From Candidatus Sodalis pierantonius str. SOPE (lineage in GTDB: Bacteria; Pseudomonadota; Gammaproteobacteria; Enterobacterales; Enterobacteriaceae), in assembly GCF_000517405.1 (NCBI RefSeq), contig NZ_CP006568.1, positions 3,658,001 through 3,722,000 of the forward strand: a stretch of DNA of 64,000 bases. Direction: 5' to 3'. The notes beneath the pieces are model-generated. The model saw only the letters and a list, made by a program, of their open reading frames with translations. It made no database searches and was not told the DNA's origin. The translations under genes and the position numbers were made by a program. Below are positions 45,227 through 54,524 of this stretch, in pieces. Position 1 is the stretch's first letter, and each line of letters begins with the position of its first letter.

Positions 45227-46413
45227 GTGACACAGTTTGACAGCAAGGCTTTCCGCCAGCATTTTCCGGCCCTCTCGGCCGGGGAGACCTATTTGGATAG
45301 CGCGGCCCCCGCCCTGAAGCCGCAGCCGGTACTGGCGGCAACCGAAGATTTCTATCGCCTGGCACAGGGCAATGTTCACCGCAGCAGCTACCGGCAGGCG
45401 CAATCGTTAACCTGCCGTTACGAGCTGGCGCGTCAGCATATGACCCGCTGGCTGGGCGCACCGCGTGCGGAAGATATTGTCTGGACGCGCGGCACCACCG
45501 AGTCGCTCAATCTGGTCGCCCAAAGCTATGCGCAGCCGCGCCTGCGGCCCGGCGACGACATCGTGGTAGCGGAAAGCGAGCATCACGCCAATTTGGTTCC
45601 CTGGCTTATGGTGGCGCAGCAGACCGGGGCTCGCGTGGTGAAATGGCCCATCGGCGCCGATTTGCTGCCCGACAAACGACAGCTTTCCGCCCTGCTGAGT
45701 GAACGCACGCGGATCGTGGCGTTGAGCCAAATGTCCAACGTCACCGGCGGTTGCCCGGATTTGCAGGATATTATCGCCCAGGTGCGGCGGACGCCGGCGG
45801 TGGTGGTGGTGGACGGCGCGCAGGGGGCGGTACACGGCAGACCGGATGTTGCGGCGCTGGATATCGACTTTTACGCTTTCTCCGGCCATAAACTGTACGG
45901 CCCCACCGGTATTGGCGTGCTGTACGGTAAAACCGAGCTGCTGGCGGCGATGCCTCCTTGGCAGGGCGGCGGGAAAATGCTCAGCACAGTGTCGTTCGAC
46001 GAGGTGGTCCCCGCGCCGCCGCCGCACCGTTTTGAAGCGGGTACGCCGAATATCGCCGGGGTTGTCGGTTTGGACGCCGCGCTCGGCTGGCTGGCACAGC
46101 AGGATATGACGGCGGCCGAGGCCTGGTGCGTCTCGCTGGCGGACGACGCCCACCAGCGGCTGGCGGGGTTTCGCGCTTTCCGCTGTCCGGGATCGCCCCT
46201 GCTGTCTTTCGCCTTCGACGGTATTCATCATCAGGATATCGCCCAGGTTCTGGCGCAATCCGGCGTGGCGGTCAGCATTGCGCCCAGCCGCTGATGGCCG
46301 CCCTGGGCGTCCCCGGTACCGTGCGTGCCTCTTTCGCCCCTTATAACGCCTGCACGGACGTGGATCGGCTGGTAGAAGCGACCGCCGCCGCTCTGGCCCT
46401 TTTCAGCGAATAA
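45227..46413 (+). pseudogene. csdA: Cysteine desulfurase CsdA, frameshifted before the catalytic cysteine
   Basis: CsdA takes sulfur from cysteine and passes it to CsdE, serving TcdA. The frame starts at GTG 45227 after a GAGGAG RBS and contains VWTRGTTESLNLVAQ, AESEHHANLVPW and the PLP-lysine motif DFYAFSGHKLYGPTGIGVLY. Near 46265-46282, ...SGVAV runs into SIAPSR and stop, while the expected RAGQHCAQPL is partly missing: GQHCAQPLMAALGVPG follows in the next frame to 46413. A deletion of about 10 bp between short GGT repeats explains both the frameshift and the missing RA. The catalytic Cys (QHCAQP) is out of frame, so the enzyme is inactive. Confidence 0.93.
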
Positions 46414-46424
46414 CGGAGCCCGTT

Positions 46425-46867
46425 ATGACAAAAGAGGCGTTACCCCTTAACGGCCCGCACCCCTTCGGCACAGACATTACCGCCGCTGAACTGGCCCGGC
46501 GCTTTGCCGACTGCCGACAGTGGGAGGATAGACTGCGGCAAGTGATTACGCTTGTCAGGGCGCTGCCGGACAGCCTGAAGACTCCCGCGACAATCCTCGC
46601 GGGCTGCGAAAGCCGGGTCTGGTTGGGGCACCAACCGCTGCCGGACGGCACGCTGCTTTTTATGCTGACAGCGACGGCCGCATCGTTAAGGGCCTGCTCG
46701 CCATCGTGCTGACGGCCGTGGAGGGCAAGAACGCGCTTGAGCTGCGCCAAACGGATCCGCTGGCGCTGTTTCGTCAGCTTGGGCTGGAAGCGGAACTGGA
46801 CGCCAGCCGCGCCGACGGTCTGGCGGCAATCGGCAACCGCATCGCCCATATCGCCGCCGCCGGCTGA
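46425..46867 (+). pseudogene. csdE: Sulfur acceptor CsdE, frameshifted in a T-run
   Basis: CsdE receives the persulfide from CsdA and forwards it to TcdA. It begins at 46425 (MTKEALPLNGPHPFGTDITA) with the acceptor Cys in ILAGCESRVWLGH. At a run of five T (46657-46661) the frame is lost; one additional T restores LLFYADSDGRIVKGLLAIVL, then LTAVEGKNALELRQTDP, to TGA 46865-46867, matching the family through its whole length. The lesion is a single-base homopolymer contraction, the kind that transcriptional slippage can sometimes suppress. Confidence 0.92.
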
Positions 46868-46961
46868 CGACCGCCCCGGGCCTGCCGGCGCGGTCCGCGG
46901 TCGCACGATCCCAACCCTGGCCGCGCGCCACTCCTTGCCGTCACAACCGGTCCGCTCGGGG

Positions 46962-47860
46962 TCACGGTGCAATCTCGCCGGCCTCCGCCGCGAGCTGCCC
47001 CGCGGACCAGCACAACGCCCGCGGACACATTTTCCAGGCGGCGGGCGGCGTGACGTACTGCCGCCATGCTTTAGCAAGCATTTTTTTCAGCGCGTGCGCA
47101 ACGGCGACGAAGCCAAAGGTCGCGGTCACCATGGTCGCGGCGCCAAAACCCGACGCGCAGTCCATGCGCTTAGGCCCTTCCGCCGTAGCGGGGGACGCGC
47201 AGACCGAGCCGTCGGGCTGGGGATAAACCAGTTGTTCGCTGGAAAAAACGCAATCAATGCCCAACTTGCCTTTGCTGTTCTTCACCACCTGAAACCCCTG
47301 CTTCAAGCGATCGCGGACTTTGGCCGCCAACGGATCTTGGATGGTTTTCGCCAGATCCGCCACCTGAATGCGGGTGGGATCGGTCTGGCCGCCGGCGCCG
47401 CCGGCGCAGACCACCGGTATTTTATAGCGCCGGCAGTACGCCAGCAGCGCCGCTTTGGCCCGCACGCTGTCGCGATAGCATCAATGACATAGTCAAAGTC
47501 GCCATTCAGCCTCTGCGCCACGTTATCGGCGGTGACAAAATCATCGATAGCGGTTACCCGGCATTCGGGATTAATGGCCGCGATGCGCTCGGCCATCACC
47601 GCAATTTTCGGCTGCCCCACGCGATCACGCAGGGCGTGAATTTGCCGGTTGGTATTGGTGACGCAGACGTCGTCCATATCAATCAGGGTTATCGCGCCGA
47701 TACCGGTACGGGACAGCGCTTCCGCCGCCCAGGACCCGACCCCGCCAATACCGATCACGCAGACGTGGGCGGCAGCGAATACCGCCAGCGCATCCCGACC
47801 ATACAGCCGAGCGGTGCCGCCAAAACGCTGCAACCAGGCGTCTGATAGGTGATCATTCAT
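46962..47860 (-). pseudogene. tcdA: tRNA t6A37 cyclase TcdA (CsdL), frameshifted
   Basis: E1-like ATP-dependent dehydratase converting t6A37 of tRNA to cyclic t6A. The start is ATG 47858-47860 (MNDHLSDAWLQRFGGTARLY), with the nucleotide loop CVIGIGGVGSWAAEALSRTG and VTNTNRQIHALRD. The frame is lost near 47470-47477, where ATCGCGACAGC stands for an expected ATCGACAGC (two extra bases). It resumes in another frame as VRAKAALLAYCRRYKIPVV, KNSKGKLGIDCVFSSEQLVY and MDCASGFGAATMVTATFGFV. The 3' end carries an unconserved extension. Both halves are well conserved, so the loss is recent. Confidence 0.93.
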
Positions 47861-47931
47861 ACTGTTTATGCCTCAGTTAACAAAAACGGCCCGCAGGCCG
47901 CTTGATGAACGGGTGAAACCTCCGCCGACGG

Positions 47932-49171
47932 TCAGTTGTCGTAAATCACCTGCAGGGTATTGGGCGCCGGCCGCGCGGCAGGCTGGGCACCCGTTAAACC
48001 GCCGGAGCTGCCGCCCATCACACCGCTGGAGCTGCTACCCACGCCACCGGCTTGGCTGCCGCCGCTATTATAGGCGGTAAACAGCGGACCGGTGTTTACC
48101 GCGTTTTTCAGCACCCAGACCCGGCCGTAATGGTTGTAATAGCCGGCGGAGTGTCCCGCCTCCGAGCCAATCCCTTGATACATATCGAAATGCTGGCCTT
48201 TAATCGCACCGCCGACATCCAGGGCCACCCATCAAACGGAGCTCATATTTTCCCGTGAATTTACCTCTATTGTCCAGCAGCGGGACTTCCGCCAAGATCG
48301 TGGTACCGGCGGGGATAAGCGAACGGTCGGAGGCCACGGCCGCTTTCGCCACCAGCGGCACGGCGTTGGCCCCCTTCACCGGCGCAAAAGGAACCGGTTT
48401 AAAGAACACAAACGATGGATTTTGCTCAAGCAGCTCGCGCACTTCAGCTTCGCTGTGGGTGTCAGCCCAGTGGCGTATCGCCTACATCGACATATCCTCC
48501 CGCGCCACTTCGCCGCGGTCGATTAACACTTTGCCGATGCTGCGATAGGCGTGGCCATTTTTACCGGCGTAGGCAAAAAACATCAGCGGCCGGCCGTCGC
48601 CGTAATCCACGTAACCGCTGCCCTGGACTTCCATCATGAAATTATCCATCAGCGAATTGGTCCAGGCGATAGCCAGACCACTGCTCAGTGCGCCGCTGTA
48701 GATAGCTGCGCGGTCCGGCAGGCGGCGATTCTTACCGCGCGGCGGCATGCAGTACAGCGGATAACGGAACTCGCCCTGAGGCGTGTAGCGCGCCTGCACT
48801 ACCGGCGTGTAATAACCGGTAAACTGCACATTGCCGTAATTATCCGCACCTTCCATTTGATAGGCTTTGATGCCGAACTGGCTTAATTGACGGGTATCGC
48901 CGCCGGCCTGCGCCCAGCGCTGGATAGCGGCAAAATCGGTCTGATTGCGTTGAAATAAGGCGGCGACGTATTGGGTTTCAAGCACCTGATCGGCATAGTC
49001 CCCGGCGTTAACCGGCTTGCCGCGGGCGTTGGGCGCGTTGACCAGCGCCAGCGGCTGGGTAAGTTGACCATCTTTATACTGCTGCCCGTGATCGGTGGGT
49101 CGGGATTGGCATCCGGCAAGAATGGCGATAATAACGCCGCCGATCACATAGTTTGCCCACTGTTTACTCAT
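47932..49171 (-). pseudogene. mltA: Membrane-bound lytic transglycosylase A, stop codon and frameshift
   Basis: Outer-membrane lipoprotein that cleaves peptidoglycan glycan strands. From ATG 49169-49171 it has a lipoprotein signal with lipobox LAGC, then SRPTDHGQQYKDGQLTQP and QMEGADNYGNVQFTGYYTPV. Codon 230 is TAG (48482-48484) in DMSM(stop)AIRHW, where the family has Gln (CAG to TAG). The frame continues LLEQNPSFVFFKPVPFAPVK until an extra G near 48227 (ATGGGTGGCC for ATGGTGGCC). The final part, ALDVGGAIKGQHFDMYQGIG with the catalytic Asp, is in another frame and ends with a Gly/Ser-rich tail. The gene has two lesions. Confidence 0.93.
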
Positions 49172-49332
49172 AACGTTCCCGCGCCGTTTAATTCTAATGG
49201 CGAACGATAGCAGAGGCGATATCATAATTAAATTAATTATTATATACAATCAATGAGTTGTTGATAAAAGCAGCACAACGGGGTGAAATTGAACAAATAT
49301 CAGGAGAATAGAGGCTAGTTAGCAAAAAGGGG

Positions 49333-49360
49333 TTGCATCAAAACCGCTACAGAGTATAGT
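49333..49360 (+). promoter_or_regulatory. Promoter of tRNA-fMet
   Basis: -35 TTGCAT (49333-49338), 16-bp spacer, -10 TATAGT (49355-49360) and a GC-rich discriminator GCGCATCC, typical of stringently controlled stable RNA genes. The mature tRNA begins 14 bp after the -10. Confidence 0.8.
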
Positions 49361-49373
49361 GCGCATCCACGGA

Positions 49374-49450
<77 letters not shown>

Positions 49451-49467
49451 ATTCGCCCATGGTCAAT

Positions 49468-49525
49468 AACGCTTTATCGCTTTGTTCATTTCTCTCATGA
49501 CGCAAAGCAATAAAGCGTTTTTTTT
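49468..49525 (+). terminator. Terminator of tRNA-fMet
   Basis: Long stem AACGCTTTATCGCTTTG (49468-49484) pairing with CAAAGCAATAAAGCGTT (49503-49519, with one mismatch), followed by eight T. It is a strong rho-independent terminator. Confidence 0.85.
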
Positions 49526-49689
49526 CGTCTCTCGACCGCGGGGGTGGTGAAGCGGGCGTCTCCCGGCGCCGCGCCCCGCGTTGGCAAATGTGCTGCCTCG
49601 GCCAGTTGGCAGGCTTGCCGGCGTGAGTCACTCTCCTGCCATTAACGCGCCCGCTTACGAATTTGCGCTTGTTGGCGGGCTGATGGCCA

Positions 49690-50328
49690 TTAGCGATCCT
49701 GCTGGCGGATATGCCGCGTCATTACCGTCCGCAGTCGCTCTCCGTCGGCCTGGCGCACCGCGTCGATCATCTCATCGTGCTCGCGGGCGGATTGTTCAAT
49801 CCGCGCCCGGGTGGTCCACTGATGCACCGGCGTGGCGCTGGTGCGCTGGCGTATTTCCGCCACCAGCGCCACCAGTTCCTGAGTACCGCACAGCGATAAA
49901 AGATGATGATGAAACGCCAGATTGGCCTCGTATAGCTCCAGGGTGGTGCCGTCGGCCATCAACCGGACGAATTCCGCCGCCAGCCGCTCAAGCAGCGCGA
50001 TATCCGTCGCCGTGGCGGCGGTGACGATACGGCCGGCAACGCCGGTTTCCAGCAAAATACGGATCTCCGCCACCTCCCCTTCCTGCCGGCCATCGGGTCG
50101 ATAGACATGGTAACCGCGGTTGGGAACATGGGCCACCAGCCGCTTTTGCGCCAGCCGGTCCAGGGCGCGACGCACTTCCGGTCGGCCGCAGCGATAACGC
50201 TGTTCCAGATCGATTTGTTTCAACCAGGCGCCGGGCGCCAGTAAGCCGATCTGGATATCGTGCAGGATCAATTCGGTGACCTTATCGATCATTATCGCCG
50301 ACGACGCCGGTCGTTTCTGCTTAGGCAT
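49690..50328 (-). CDS. GntR-family (FadR/FCD subfamily) transcriptional regulator
   Basis: From ATG 50326-50328 (MPKQKRPASSAIMIDKVTEL) the product is 212 aa. The N-terminal winged helix-turn-helix has APGAWLKQIDLEQRYRCGRP and VRRALDRLAQKRLVAHVPNRGYHV, typical of GntR proteins. The C-terminal FCD domain shows EIRILLETGVAGR and the metal-binding His pattern ANLAFHHHLL with a later REHDEM. It is divergent from the M20 hydrolase gene with only 43 bp between the starts, so it probably controls that gene cluster and itself. The effector is unknown, perhaps an amino acid derivative. Apparently intact. Confidence 0.85.
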   Translation of the reverse strand: MPKQKRPASSAIMIDKVTELILHDIQIGLLAPGAWLKQIDLEQRYRCGRPEVRRALDRLAQKRLVAHVPNRGYHVYRPDGRQEGEVAEIRILLETGVAGRIVTAATATDIALLERLAAEFVRLMADGTTLELYEANLAFHHHLLSLCGTQELVALVAEIRQRTSATPVHQWTTRARIEQSAREHDEMIDAVRQADGERLRTVMTRHIRQQDR

Positions 50329-50371
50329 AAAGGATTTCTCACGGTTTATCGGCGCATTCTGCCACCGCGTC

Positions 50372-51794
50372 ATGTCTACTTCCGTCAACGACCTGCTGGA
50401 CGCGCATATCGCCGCGAAACAGGCCGCCTTCTGCGCGTTAAGCGATCTTGTTTGGGACACCCCCGAAACCAATTATCTGGAATACCAATCGGCGGCCGCC
50501 CATAAAGCCCTGTTGGAAAAAGAGGGCTTCCGGGTGCAGACCGGCCTGGCCGGCCTGCCGACGGCGGTGATGGGAGAGGCAGGTGAAGGCGGACCGGTTA
50601 TCGCTATTCTCGGCGAATTCGACGCGCTGCCCGGTCTCAGTCAACAGGCCGGCGTCGCCGAACCGCGTCCGCAGGTCAACGGCGGCAACGGCCACGGCTG
50701 CGGCCATAATTTACTGGGCGCCGGCTCGCTGCTGGCGGCGACGGCGGTGAAGGATACGCTGGCCGCGCTCGGTATTAAAGGCCGAGTGCGCTATTACGGC
50801 TGCCCGGCGGAGGAAGGCGGCTCGTCAAAAGGGTTTATGGTGCGCGCCGGGGTATTCGATGATGTGGATATCGCCATATCCTGGCACCCGGCGGCGTTCA
50901 CCGGCGTGAACAACCCCATTTCGTTGGCCTGCAATGAACTGAATTTTCATTTCAGCGGCCGCGCCGCCCATGCCGCCGCCTCCCCCCATCTGGGCCGCTC
51001 GGCGCTGGATGCGGTCGAACTGATGAACGTCGGCGTCAACTATCTGCGCGAGCATATGCCGTCAACGGCCCGTATCCATTACGCGGTCACCGATACCGGC
51101 GGCCATTCGCCGAACGTAGTCCAGGCGAAAGCGACGGTGCGCTATTTGATCCGCTCGCGCACGCTGCCGGACCTGCTGGCGCTGGTGGAGCGCGTGAAGA
51201 ACGTGGCGCGCGGCGCCGCCCTGATGACTGAAACCACGTTAAGCCACGAAGTGCTTAGCGGTGACGCCAACCTGGTGGGCAACACCCCGCTCGAACAGCT
51301 CATGCATCAGCATATCGAGCGGCTGGGTCCGCCGCCGTTCGACGAGGCGGATCGCCGCCGAGTTTCAGCAAACCTTCAGTGCGGACGATATCGCCGCTTC
51401 CTTTGGCCGATTTGGCCTGCCGGTGCGTAACGATGTCCCCCTGTGCGATGTGGTGTTTGCGCCGGAAAGCGGCGACGGCACCCTGGTCGGCTCCACCGAT
51501 GTCGGTACCGTAAGCTGGGTGGTGCCGACGGTCCAGCTGCGCGGCGCCACTTATGCCATCGGTACGCCGGGGCACTCCTGGCAGTTGGTTGCGCAGGGGA
51601 AATTGCCCGCCGCTCATAAAGGGATGACCCATGCCGCCAAGGCGATGGCCGCCACCGCGCTGGATCTCTTACAGGACCCGGCGCTTATCGCCCGCGCGCA
51701 AGAAGACTTCGCCCGGCGCCTGGCCGATCGTCCGTTTATCAATCCCATCCCTGACGATGTGGATCCGCCATTATCGGAGAACGCCCATGTCTAA
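50372..51794 (+). pseudogene. M20-family amidohydrolase (AbgB-like), frameshifted
   Basis: Metal-dependent amide hydrolase related to AbgB and N-acyl-amino-acid amidohydrolases. It starts at 50372 (MSTSVNDLLDAHIAAKQAAF) with ILGEFDALPGLSQQAGV (Asp), NGGNGHGCGHNLLGAGSLLA (His), YGCPAEEGGSSKGFM (Glu) and the dimerisation domain HFSGRAAHAAASPHLGRSAL. Near 51355 the frame shifts: DEADRRRVSANLQ becomes IAAEFQQTFSADDIAASFGR. The remainder (GSTDVGTVSWVVPTVQ, the last metal-ligand region GTPGHSW) continues to TAA 51792-51794. The stop overlaps the next gene's start by 8 bp. Confidence 0.88.
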
Positions 51795-53472
51795 GCTCAC
51801 CGCTTCGCCGGATCGGCCTCGCCTGATGGCGCATTTGGCCGAATTCGCCAAACGCGTCAAGTTATCCGGTACGGCGCCCGAGCTTGAGAGCTTCCACTAT
51901 TTACAGCAACAGATGCAATCCTACGGCTATCGCACCGAGCTGTTGTCGCACGATGCCTGGATTAGTCTGCCAGGCGAGGAGCGGGTGACGGTGGACGGTC
52001 AGTCCATTCCCTGCATTACCCACTCCATGTCGCTCTCCACGGCCGAGGCGGGGATCACCGCGCCGCTTACCTATATCGGCGCCGGGCATGAGGCGGATTT
52101 CGCCGCGGCCGACGTTGTCGACAAAATCGTGCTGATAGACGGCATCACCACCGAGGAAGAGGCGGCGCTGGCCAAGCGCTATGGCGCCGTGGGCCAGTTG
52201 CATATCAGCCCGACGGAGCATCTCTACGAGATGTGCGTCTCACCGGTCTGGGGTAGCCCCTCGCAGCACACCCGCCAGCAATTGCCCACTACGGTTATTT
52301 GTACCATCAGCCGCGACGACGGCGCGCCGCTGCGCGACCGCTGCCGCGACGGCGAATCACCGCTGGTCACGCTGTACGCTCAGGTCAACACCCGCTGGCG
52401 CAAAACCCCGATTTTAGTAGCCGAGCTCTCCCCCGGCGGCGATGATGCGCCCTTTGTCCTGTTCACCGGCCATCACGATACTTGGCATTACGGCGTCATG
52501 GATAACGGTAGCGCCAATGCCACGATGTTGGAAGCGGCGCGGTTGCTGGCCGAAGCGCGCGAAGGCTGGCAGCGCGACCTGCGTCTGTGTTTCTGGTCCG
52601 GCCATTCCCACGGCCGCTACTCCGGCTCCGCCTGGTATGCGGATGAATACTGGGATGAGCTTGATAGGCGCTGCGTCGCCCACGTTAACGTGGATTCCAC
52701 CGGCGGTGAAAACGCCAGCGTCCTGACGAATTCGTCGGTGATTGACGAACTAAAAGGCGTCGCCGCCGAAGCGGTGGCGGCCGTCAGCGGCCAGCAGCAC
52801 CTCGGCCGCCGGCACGGCCGGGCCGCCGATCAGTCTTTTTGGGGCGTGGGCATCCCGTCAATGTTCGGCAGCCTAAGCCACCAACCGCCGGGCCCGGTCA
52901 AAATGCTGACCGCCCTCGGCTGGTGATGGCATACGCCGCACGATACCCTTGAGCATATCGATCCCGCCAATCTGGAACGCGACACCGCCATCGTGCTGCG
53001 GGTGCTGTGGCACTTGCTCAGTTCGCCCGTGGTGCCGCTGGATTACACCACCTTCTGCGCCTCGCTGGACGCCGAGCTGGTCAACCTGCAAGCTGCGCTG
53101 GGGGATCGTCTGGATCTCGGCCTATTGCGCCAGCGGGTCCAGGATCTGCGGCAAGCGGCGGCGGCGGTTAATCAACTGGCATTAAGCGCCCGTGGCGAGC
53201 AGGCCCAGCGTCTGAACCATGCGCTGATGCGCGCTTCACGTCTGCTGGTTCCGCTCAATTACACCGCCGGTAATCGTTTTTGCCACGATAGCGCTTTGCC
53301 GCATCCGGCTTGGCCGTCGCTGGGCGGCTTGCGGGAACTGGCCGCGCTGCCGGCCGACAGCGAAGAACAGCCGTTTTACGCCGCTCCCGCGCGCCAGAAC
53401 CGCAATCTGGCCGCGCATGCGCTGCGCGAAGCCCACGCCGCGCTGGCAGCGGCTATTGCGCACCCCTCCTGA
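51787..53472 (+). pseudogene. M28-family zinc peptidase, in-frame TGA
   Basis: The 561-codon frame starts at ATG 51787 (MSKLTASPDRPRLMAHLAEF) and has a PA-like inserted domain (about 80-200) and an M28 core with FTGHHDTWHYGVMDNGSANA (His and Asp ligands). The usual Glu-Glu is replaced by WSGHSHGRYSGSAWYAD, as in a divergent branch of the family. Codon 380 is TGA (52924-52926) in GW(stop)WHTPHDTLEHID, where Trp is expected; the downstream His in WHTPHDT is a zinc ligand, so the truncated product would lack it. The frame continues without further damage to TGA at 53470-53472. A TGG to TGA transition is the simplest reading. Confidence 0.86.
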
Positions 53473-53537
53473 TTCAGGGCGGGTGCATTGCCACGGCCGG
53501 CGCGCCGGCCGTTATCCTCTGTAACCGGAACTCGTCT

Positions 53538-54386
53538 ATGAAACAGCCTAGCGTTATCGCCGCCGCGTTGACAGTCGCCCTCGCCTTCACGACATTCACC
53601 GCCGATGCCCAGGACGGGCATCGGGTGCGCGTCGCTATCGAAGGTGCGTTTCCTCCCTGGAACGCCCTCGACTCCCACGGTCAGTTGCAAGGATTTGACG
53701 TGGATCTTATCCACGATCTGTGCAGGCGGGCCAAAGTGGAATGTCAATTGGAAAGTGGCGCCTGGGCCACGCTGGTACCGGGCCTTAACGTGGGTAAATA
53801 TGACTTGGTGATGACGCTGGGAATCAATGAAAAACGTAAGAAAGTGGTGGATTTCACCGTGCCTTACGCCAGCGGCGTCGCCAGTTTCCTGGTGCTGAAA
53901 AACGGGCCGTTGGCGTCGATGCCGATGCGCGGCGAACGGCTGAACCTTAACGATAAAACCCGCGCGGATCCGGTGATGGCGACGCTTGGCGCTATGCTGA
54001 AAGGCAAAACTGTCGGGGTGGTGCAATCCACCAGCCACGAGCAACTGATGAAAACTTACTTCGGCGATGACGTCACGGTACGCACCTATCGCAGTTCGGC
54101 GGAGCGGGATCTGGATCTCAAGGCAGGCCGTATCGACGCCGGTTTCGATAGCGGGGTGTATGCCCGGTCGGTGATGGCGAAACCCAGCAACGATACGCTT
54201 ATCAATGCCGGACCGGATCTCAAAGGCGCGATGCTCGCCACCGATGTCGCAATGGGCATGCGCAAAGGGGAAACCCGTCTGAAAGCCACCTTTGACGCGG
54301 CTATCACCGCCGCCGTGCACGATGGCGTGATCCGCCAGCTGTCGCAGAAATGGAGCAAAATGGACCTGACGCCGGATTTGCCTTGA
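53538..54386 (+). CDS. Periplasmic amino-acid-binding protein of an ABC transporter
   Basis: The 282-aa precursor starts at ATG 53538 with a signal peptide (MKQPSVIAAALTVALAFTTF, probable cleavage after ADA). Family 3 (HisJ/ArgT/FliY) features are VAIEGAFPPWNALDSHGQLQ, GFDVDLIHDLCRRA, YDLVMTLGINEKRKKVVDFT and the second-lobe KGKTVGVVQSTSHEQL. These proteins bind basic or polar amino acids or opines; the exact ligand cannot be read from the sequence. No permease or ATPase gene follows, so it is an orphan or uses another transporter. It lies 65 bp after the M28 pseudogene and was probably in the same operon. Intact. Confidence 0.85.
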   Translation: MKQPSVIAAALTVALAFTTFTADAQDGHRVRVAIEGAFPPWNALDSHGQLQGFDVDLIHDLCRRAKVECQLESGAWATLVPGLNVGKYDLVMTLGINEKRKKVVDFTVPYASGVASFLVLKNGPLASMPMRGERLNLNDKTRADPVMATLGAMLKGKTVGVVQSTSHEQLMKTYFGDDVTVRTYRSSAERDLDLKAGRIDAGFDSGVYARSVMAKPSNDTLINAGPDLKGAMLATDVAMGMRKGETRLKATFDAAITAAVHDGVIRQLSQKWSKMDLTPDLP

Positions 54387-54524
54387 TAGGGCGCCCGCGC
54401 GGCTCCGTTATCGTCCGAGTTCGGAACACATGGGCCAAACCCAGGTCCGGCGCTCGCGCAGGCCGGCCTGAAGCGCGGAAGTGAGAAGCAGCCACATCAG
54501 GCACCCATTTCCAAGCGCGGCGTT

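Noticed and set aside
52924..52926. Possible selenocysteine codon (TGA) in the M28 gene
   Set aside because: The family has Trp here, the neighbouring codons are TGG, and I see no hairpin of SECIS type just downstream. A TGG to TGA mutation is simpler.
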